Source: Epinephelus fuscoguttatus (lineage: Eukaryota > Chordata > Actinopteri > Perciformes > Serranidae). Taken from it: DNA of 64,000 bases. How positions within the stretch are numbered: the first letter of the stretch is position 1; every line of letters starts with the position of its first letter. The notes below the pieces were generated by a model. It had not been told where the DNA came from. It ran no database searches and saw nothing but the letters and a program-made list of their open reading frames with translations. Position numbers and translations under genes: made by a program. The DNA is taken from contig NC_064769.1 of NCBI RefSeq assembly GCF_011397635.1, positions 13,533,207-13,597,206 of the forward strand, read 5' to 3'. Shown piece after piece: positions 57,501 to 64,000 of the stretch.

Positions 57501-59899
57501 GCACCTAACTTTCTGCAACAATGTGACATGTTTTTACACTTATATCTTCTCAGAGCTACATACTTTTTTCAAATATCTCAAGGTGATTTTTAAAATTTAG
57601 CCCAGAAAACTCCAAACTATGCTACTGTGGAGTATATTTCTGATAAATCAACTCACCTACAGGAAACATTCATCACAACAAACATTTAACACCCAAGGGG
57701 GAAAAAAAGCCACTTGGAAACTAACCCCCGGGGTTAATTAAAATATTCTGAGAAAACATAGCCTCAGTCAAAGTGTGAGCTACTAATCTCAGTATTTGTA
57801 CTGAGCATTTACTTATCTATGATGGTTAAACTTACCATTGTGTGCACTTCAGGAGCAAGGAGGAAGGTAGGTCAGCAGTCATCACAGCTGACATCCTTAT
57901 CAGCACACTGACCCCATCTAGTGCTCTGGAGTTTGAGCTACACTAAGCAAATACTGAAACATCTCTGGAACTTGTGAACACCATTAAATAACACCTCTAA
58001 AACTTTCAGTAACTTTTAAAATACTTATTTTCATTAACAGGTGCAGCCATATTAGCAGGAGAGTTGGTCATCAGGCTGAGTCAGCACGTGCCCACATTGT
58101 GCTGAGAGAAGGTTTAATTAGGCAAAGTGATTGAAGGCACCTGTGTCTATGGAGCACCATTGTTCCCTTTAAGAGTCTAATAAAGTACCTGATTATTATT
58201 CTTCCTTTCTTTTGTTCTCTCATAACTGTCTGTGCCCTGATTGCCTTGACTGACAGGTGAAGGCTTGGCAATTAAAAGTGTCACGAAATAAAACAGCCAT
58301 CAGGAAAAATGTGTCATGATGAGATATCATATTAGAAAACTACAATTGTAAAGTAAAAACTTTTAAAAATTAAATAAGCCCCTCAATAAACTCTTTTAAA
58401 ATGTGAATCAGCAGAATAACGTAACATTTAAAATAATAATGAGCTATTTCTTTATATGATTATTTATTCAATAATGTTGTATTTTTTTGATTCAATACTG
58501 AACACTTAGGTTTCCATATTCTTCTCCTCAGCTTGTCCCTGAACATAAAATGAAGGTAATTTAATAATATCCATGTATTACAACATGTACTATGATGCTT
58601 GCCAAGAATGAAAGTAATCATCTTAATATTCTCTCATATCTTTGTTTCATATTCCACCTCATAGCTGGGTAAGACTTGATAATTAGCAGCAGATGGCACA
58701 AGCAAACACATCCCAGTAAAAACAAACTCAATGCACAAATATTTTTTATTCAACTCATTTACATGAAGTGAAAAAACAACTTGAAATTTACATTTCAAAG
58801 TCATTGTCAAAGTCACTGTTTTTTTTTTTTATTTTTACAAGGAATGGTTTGATGGCAAACAATAAAAACATGATTCAAAAAAGTGCCTCTCTTCACATCT
58901 TTGGTCGTCCACCAAAAGTACAGCTCGTTTTGATTGAAGTGCTGGAGCAGTATTTATGGGAGATTATATTAAAACTAATATAAAGTGACCATTGAGGCGG
59001 TTATATCTCTACACCTACAGCATCTCCAGTTTCTGCGACTGCTCAGCAATACATGTAATGTAAAATATTAGGTCAGTAAGTCTCATTCTGACTTGTTAAG
59101 TCATCGTCAGAGTCAGGACAGTGAACAGTGAACAGTATTATTGTCAGTCAATAATCCTTTCCTTTATTCATCTATTATGTGTCAAATTATGTGACGAACC
59201 CCCTCTGCATTGTCTTTTATTATTTTAAACATTCAAAAATAAACTGACATATTTTGGGCATAAATACACAAATCTCAGAAGGCTTTTCACTGACATTAGA
59301 TACTGTCATTCATGCTGTGTTTTTCTTTGACTCACCTCCATTCAGTACAGAGATGAATGGCCCACACATAATACTGTCCCGGGTATAACCTCATACATGC
59401 TGGCATTTATGAAATAATAACAAACATAAATTAAAGGAATGAATAATTTATTTAAAAACATTTTTAAAAGGCCATTTCAGGCTTTAAACGAATCCTTCAT
59501 TGTGTATGCACCAACATGTTGCTCACTTTAAGTCCACTAGGTGGCTCTGTTTCCCTACACATAAACACATGTATGTCCAATTTTCCCCGGCCATCCCAAA
59601 AAGACAGTGTTCAGGTTTAAGTCACAGAAGGCACACGGTTCAGAGACACTTTGTAGCTCAAACGTAAGTGCTGTTTTCTGTCTGAGTTGCCTTTCTGCAG
59701 TCACAGAGTTAAATACAAATGGACGCTAAATTTACAGATGGATGTTTCAGACCGGAGAGATGTTGATTAATGTCCAACTAAAGTCTGCTCCACTTTTGTC
59801 GATGAATTACTCAAGTCAGTTTTAATTCATCTTGATCTTACATTCCAGGGCAATGAAGTGCTGCGAGTCCTTGAAAAGTAAACGTCTTCACATTTTTCA

Positions 59900-60048
59900 T
59901 TAAACGAATAGTTCGCCTTTTTGGGAAGTACGCCTATTGCTGATCAGATTGATACCACTCTTAGGGACAAAAGTGGTTTGGGGTCAAACTCTCAGCAACA
60001 AAGTCAATGAGCGTATTCTCCAAAAAAATATTGAACTATTCCTTTAAA
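59900..60048. repeat. Short complete MITE copy near the csgalnact1 3' end
   Basis: 149 bp from TTAAACGAATAGTTCGCCTT to GAACTATTCCTTTAA, an inverted pair. It is the shortest copy of the GGAATAGTTTGACATTTTGG family in the window, in which almost only the terminal arms remain. It lies within the likely 3' UTR of csgalnact1, about 80 bp past its stop codon. Confidence 0.65.
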
Positions 60049-60124
60049 ATCTGAAGTAGTTTATCATCTGCACTGTTGCATCTGATTGCAGTCTTTGCAG
60101 TGACGATAATCCAAATGTAAGTCT

Positions 60125-63100
60125 TCATGTTTTCTTGGGGTTTGAGTTTTGCTGTTGTTTCTGTTTGCGGAGGTGGGCTTCGATCTCGTGCCTGAAGAAC
60201 AGCATCCCCAGCTGGCCGTGCGAGGCCTCGTTCATGGCCTTAGACTGCATGCACATGCGGTATTGGTCTGGAGGGAGCTCGTCAGCGCAGTGTTTCTCGT
60301 GCCACAGGTGGAACAAGCCTCGTGACGGTGCTCGTACCACTAGGAGGTTGCTATGCAGGTACTTCCTATACAGGTGGACATCTTCTCCGCCCCAGCCTTT
60401 GATGTCGATGTCGAAACCTCCTGGAGAAGAGAGAGCAGGCAGAGAATCCACAGTAATATAAAACTTTATTAGACCATCAAAGGATGTGTTGTTATATAAA
60501 ATGATGAACCTTTTGATATGCAAACATTTCTACAGTGTAATTTATGTGTTCGGTACTGCGTTCAGTGCCGCTGATTATGAATCCTGATTAGGGTTTACAG
60601 TATGTGATCATAATCAGTCTTCTCTACACTCTGGTTTGTTGTTTCGTGAGGGGGCGGAGAGGACATTCTGGACTGATGCTGCCAAACAGTCCTCGACCAG
60701 GCATGTTTAAACCTGCATCTTTAGACGCCTAAACTACTCGTGTCTGCTTCTGCTCACACTTGGTGTCTCTCTGCAGTTTTATTTTGATTATTCTGTCTGT
60801 CTCTGTCTCCCTTTTCACACTCCTGCTCCGGGGCTAAACAGAGATAAGACAGGAATTTGAAACCAACAGATGAATTGTTCATTTGTTTATGCGCTCGTGG
60901 CCTAAATAACATATTGCATCATCATTTTTGAAGAACAGGAATGACACTTCATAATTAGTTTGACCTTTTGAGGAAACATACCTGTTCCCTTTCTTGTCAA
61001 GAGTTAGAATATTGATATGTGTGTAAGGTAAATATGCAGGCTGTTCTCATGCATTGCCCATACATTTTCCTCTGAAAAGTAATGCACCAAAATTCGTACA
61101 TATCCCACATAATGATGAGCCTGGAACTTGTGCATAACCCATGCATTTTGGAAGTCTGCGATCACAAGACCAATGTGCTGACAGGAATAAAGATGGAAGC
61201 TGTCCCAAATGGTCCAGTCAGGAAGCAGGTTGGGGTGGTGGACGGGTCACAAAAACACAGGACTTTCCCCCTTGCCTAAACCTAACCGCTGCAACTTTAT
61301 GTTAATTATGAAACTTTATGCTACGGACAAACATCATTTGTGGTTCATTCGCAAGAAATCATACAAACCATTGTATGAGGACACATTAAATATGAGGCTG
61401 CAACCAGAAGCTGGTTAGCTTAGCTTAGCATGACGACTGGAAACATAGGGTAACAGCTAGCCTACATATTTACTGTACCAATGTCATGTGATCATATGAA
61501 TTGAAAGTTAAAGTAATATTATATTACAGGGGCAACTGATGATTATTTTCATTGTTGATTAATCTGTGAATTGTTTTCTCGAAGAATTGTTCAGTTGTTT
61601 GGATTATAAAATGTCAGAAAAAAGTCAACAAGTGTTTCCCAAAGTTCAAGATGACACCCTCAAATGTCTTGTTTTGTCTGCAACCTACAGAAATTCAGTT
61701 TACTATCACAGAGGACAACAGAAACCAGATAATATTAAAATTTATGAAGCTGGAATAAAAAAAAATTAAATTTTTTTTCCTTAAAATATTAAAGAAACTG
61801 AAATTACAGTATTAGTTAGTGGTTACAGGTCTAGTGTGTAGGATTTAGTAACACCTAGTGGCGAGGTTGCACACTGCAACCCACTGAAACTTCGTCCACA
61901 TGCCAAGTGTGCAGGAGACCCACAGTGGTCGACCTGAAAACCTGAATGGTCCTATCAAGAGCCAGTGTTTGGTTTGTCCATTCTGGGCTACTGTAAAAAC
62001 AAGATTGCGTACTTTGAGGAAGAGGACCTGTTCTGTATATAGATATAAACGGCTCATTGTAAGGTAACGGAAAAACAACAATTCCTAGTTTCAGTATAAA
62101 TTCATGAAAACATAGTTATGAATATTACACACCATTTCTGCCAGTTTATTCCATTAAATCCTACACACTAGCTAACACTGATCAAATAATTGATTAATTG
62201 TTGCAGCTCTACATATACTACATACACACATATACATATTTACACACGTAAGTTCTTGCAAGTAACTCAGCAAGAAAGTAAACTCCACCTTTATATCAGA
62301 TTCCTGTCCTTCTTGGAGCTTGTTTCACATTTCAGTGTGGTAAGTGAGAGCATTTGCATGCTTGTGTGTGTGTGTCTAGGCCCCAAACAATAAACCACTT
62401 TGAATTTCGCTGTAGCCTTTAAGTGATGTCACTTTGGAGGGAAACTAAATTGATGTAAATCTGTCTTGAGAGCCAATATTCCTCAACTAATACACAGATG
62501 GAGAGGACATGGGGGCTGTGAGATATGTTAATATATGCTTCTGCTGCTGCTCAGAGCTGTTTCATGCAGAGTAATATAATCAAATCTCCTCCCAGTTAAG
62601 AAAAGTAATGTAATATTGAACCATTTGTGTTCTGGTGTTTTTCATATCCATTAGGCTGCGGCACCATTAACATAGCATCTAGCCATCCAGGAAGCCCATT
62701 TTTACCCAGTGTTATGTAATGCCTCTGCACAAATAATCAACCCCCCAACTGTTTATGAATTCCTGCATTGCTAAGATGTTTTGATGGGTGTAACTGCAGT
62801 GTAAATATTTACCTATGTTGATGAAGTCGGACCTGTATTGGCAGGTCATGCCGAAACCGAAATCTCTCCAGAACCCTGTGTCTTTCTTGATCACCTGCAG
62901 AGAAAAGAACTGCATGTCTTAGAGAGCTTACAAACAGAAACATATCAGCTCCACACACACGGGAGGCACATCAACGGGAGTGTGCTTCTGTGGATTTGTA
63001 GCAGCTGGAGAGGCGAAATGTTTCTAAACCTGACAACAATGTAGCACAGCACTGAATATGATTTTTCCACAAGTGGCTTACAGAGTGTTTGAAAAAGACA

Positions 63101-63244
63101 GAATAAAAGAAAAGAGAGTGAGAGGGTAGATTTGAATGATGTGTGTTACCAGCTGTTGCTCCACAGGTGGGATGTGTTCAGGACTTCCGTAGATCAGAGT
63201 GGGGTTGTACTGGCTGAACAACACCGGGTAGAATACCTTTTTGC
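60125..63244 (-). CDS. csgalnact1: CSGALNACT1, chondroitin sulfate N-acetylgalactosaminyltransferase 1 (C-terminal exons only)
   Basis: Golgi type II membrane enzyme that adds the first GalNAc to the proteoglycan linkage tetrasaccharide and so commits it to chondroitin sulfate. Three coding exons on the minus strand: 63150-63244, 62813-62894, 60125-60420 (TGA stop at 60125-60127). They encode about 157 C-terminal residues of a family near 530; the rest lies off the right edge. Signatures: [31 protein letters not shown], the [13 protein letters not shown] donor/metal-binding segment, [11 protein letters not shown] and [12 protein letters not shown]. The ending [12 protein letters not shown] and terminal KKT point to CSGALNACT1 rather than CSGALNACT2. 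All junctions are GT/AG and in frame. A possible distal poly(A) signal (TTTATT on the plus strand, 59163-59168) is uncertain. Confidence 0.94.
60950..61465. repeat. MITE-family element interrupted by a second repeat
   Basis: The left piece has AGTTTGACCTTTTGAGGAAA and CCTTTCTTGTCAAGAG; the right piece has GGTTAGCTTAGCTTAGCATG and AACAGCTAGCCTAC. Between them lies a unit that starts TGTTCTCATGCATTGC and ends CATTGTATGAGGACA, imperfect inverted copies (about 61035-61385). The inner unit is a separate, later insertion. Confidence 0.55.
61529..62210. repeat. 'GGGCTGCAACTAATGATTA' repeat split by another MITE
   Basis: Left end GGGGCAACTGATGATTATTT with ATAAAATGTCAGAAAA and AAATGTCTTGTTTTGTCTGC; right end ATTGATTAATTGTTGCAGCT. 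The middle is replaced by the 341-bp MITE at 61831-62171. This is the fullest copy of the family in the window. Confidence 0.65.
61831..62171. mobile_element. 'AGTGTGTAGGATTTA' MITE, copy 2, complete
   Basis: Both ends are intact: CTAGTGTGTAGGATTTA and TAAATCCTACACACTAG, a 17-bp perfect inverted repeat. It is 341 bp and has no transposase frame. It is inserted in another repeat, so it is the younger of the two. The superfamily is uncertain; no clear target duplication beyond CTAG was seen. Confidence 0.75.
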
Positions 63245-63642
63245 CTGAAAGGGAGCGAGACAGCGAAACAATGTCAGACAACCAGGCAGTAATTTGATGG
63301 GAATGTGTGTGTTTGTAGGGCAAGCAATTAAAACATTTAACAGGTTTCATTTGATCGTCTCTAATTACACTGGGACATCAGAGACTAGTCATAACAATCT
63401 GACCACTTGGAATTATAATCAAGATATCTGCCACTGCATCCTGGCTTGTAAGAACAACTACTCAGGATTCATCCAAAGAGATTTCGACCAGACATAAACC
63501 TTTTAAGATAGCTGTAAAAGTTTAATTCAAGATATCTGTAATTACGTTGTATCTCTAATTACATTCTGATTACTAAGAATGAATCACTGAGCTGTACAGA
63601 CAATCTAATTAGAGATATCTACAACAAGCAGGAGTTAAAGGA

Positions 63643-63890
63643 GCAGTGTGTAGGATATAGTGGCATCTAGCAGTAAGGATCGCAGAGTGCAACCAGCCAA
63701 AACTTCTCTCATGTGCCAAGCATGAACTCCAGGTTGGGACTCCTTTAGTGTTCATCGTTCAGGAAGTTTTTACCGAGAGATCATTATTGTTATCTGCAGA
63801 GGTCTACTCCTCTCCAAAACAAACCACCAGGGTCAGGTGATTTAAACAGGCAAAAACACTCAATAAAGTAGCTTCACCTTAAAAATCAGT
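63643..63890. repeat. 'AGTGTGTAGGATTTA' MITE, copy 3, partial
   Basis: Starts GCAGTGTGTAGGATATAGTG, then GCATCTAGCAGTAAGGATCG and CATGTGCCAAGCATGAACTC, parallel to copy 2 (AACACCTAGTGGCGAGGTTG, CATGCCAAGTGTGCAG). The right terminal inverted repeat is not found before the window ends. Confidence 0.5.
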
Positions 63891-64000
63891 GTTTCTTCAA
63901 TGTTCTTCAGCTTGTCGCAGATGGGCTACTAGCTCAGCACCTGCTACTGTGCACTCACCTTTTTTCTCATCAAGACTTTAAGGAGGTTTTAACCAGGAGC

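Larger units (their letters stand above)
55511..60124. other. Intergenic spacer plpp1-csgalnact1
   Basis: Contains a LINE-derived patch (55708-56165), an inverted-repeat element (57126-57500) and a fragment of the TAAAGACTGGAAACAG family (56930-56975). The right 1-1.5 kb is probably csgalnact1 3' UTR and includes a 149-bp MITE at 59900-60048. Elsewhere it is AT-rich and I see nothing. Confidence 0.6.
60421..62812 (-). other. csgalnact1 penultimate intron, repeat-rich
   Basis: Contains two nested pairs of repeats. A GGTTAGCTTAGCTTAGCATG-family element (60950-61465) is interrupted by another inverted-repeat unit (about 61035-61385). A GGGCAACTGATGATTATTTT element (61529-62210) is interrupted by the AGTGTGTAGGATTTA MITE (61831-62171). 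Outside these I see no feature. Confidence 0.6.

Overview
This window is nuclear DNA from a ray-finned (teleost) fish, most likely a percomorph. Intron-split genes with clean GT/AG junctions encode proteins close to vertebrate families. Introns and spacers are filled with teleost-type repeats: Tc1/mariner elements, tRNA-derived SINEs, TA-flanked MITEs and LINE tails. The order DHX29(-), MTREX(+), PLPP1(-) is the same as on human 5q11.2. The teleost assignment rests on family recognition by eye; no database search was run.

Layout. (1) 25-8225, minus strand: dhx29, a DExH helicase of the 43S translation pre-initiation complex. Seventeen exons are visible and the C-terminal part lies off the left edge. 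(2) 8226-8466: a compact head-to-head promoter between dhx29 and mtrex, with CRE-like and ETS-like sites. (3) 8467-34971, plus strand: complete mtrex (skiv2l2), the nuclear exosome helicase; 27 exons, about 1036 residues. (4) 36459-54945, minus strand: complete plpp1 (ppap2a), a six-membrane-span lipid phosphate phosphatase, with two mutually exclusive second exons. Its 3' end converges on mtrex. (5) 54946-60124: a CpG-rich plpp1 promoter region, then an intergenic spacer with LINE and MITE debris. (6) 60125-63244, minus strand: the last three coding exons of csgalnact1, a chondroitin-sulfate GalNAc transferase that continues off the right edge.

Mobile DNA. There are two full-length Tc1-type elements with open transposase frames. 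The one in dhx29 intron 8 (3588-5216) has a DD38E triad, 270-bp inverted ends that carry transposase codons, and sits inside an older MITE. The one in mtrex intron 3 (10356-11956) has a DD34E triad at the Sleeping Beauty positions. Other items include a SINE with perfect 16-bp target duplications (14028-14210), a 594-bp palindromic Tc1/mariner derivative (28682-29275), several nested MITEs and a degenerate AT-rich array (36830-37700).

The genes do not form one pathway. Two are housekeeping RNA helicases sharing a promoter (translation initiation and nuclear RNA surveillance); the other two act at the cell surface and in the Golgi (lipid phosphate hydrolysis, chondroitin assembly). I found no CRISPR array, operon, rRNA gene or functional tRNA gene, and nothing that is convincingly a new biological system. 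The best leads are the DD38E element, the plpp1 exon pair, the nested repeats and the tail-to-tail overlap of mtrex and plpp1.
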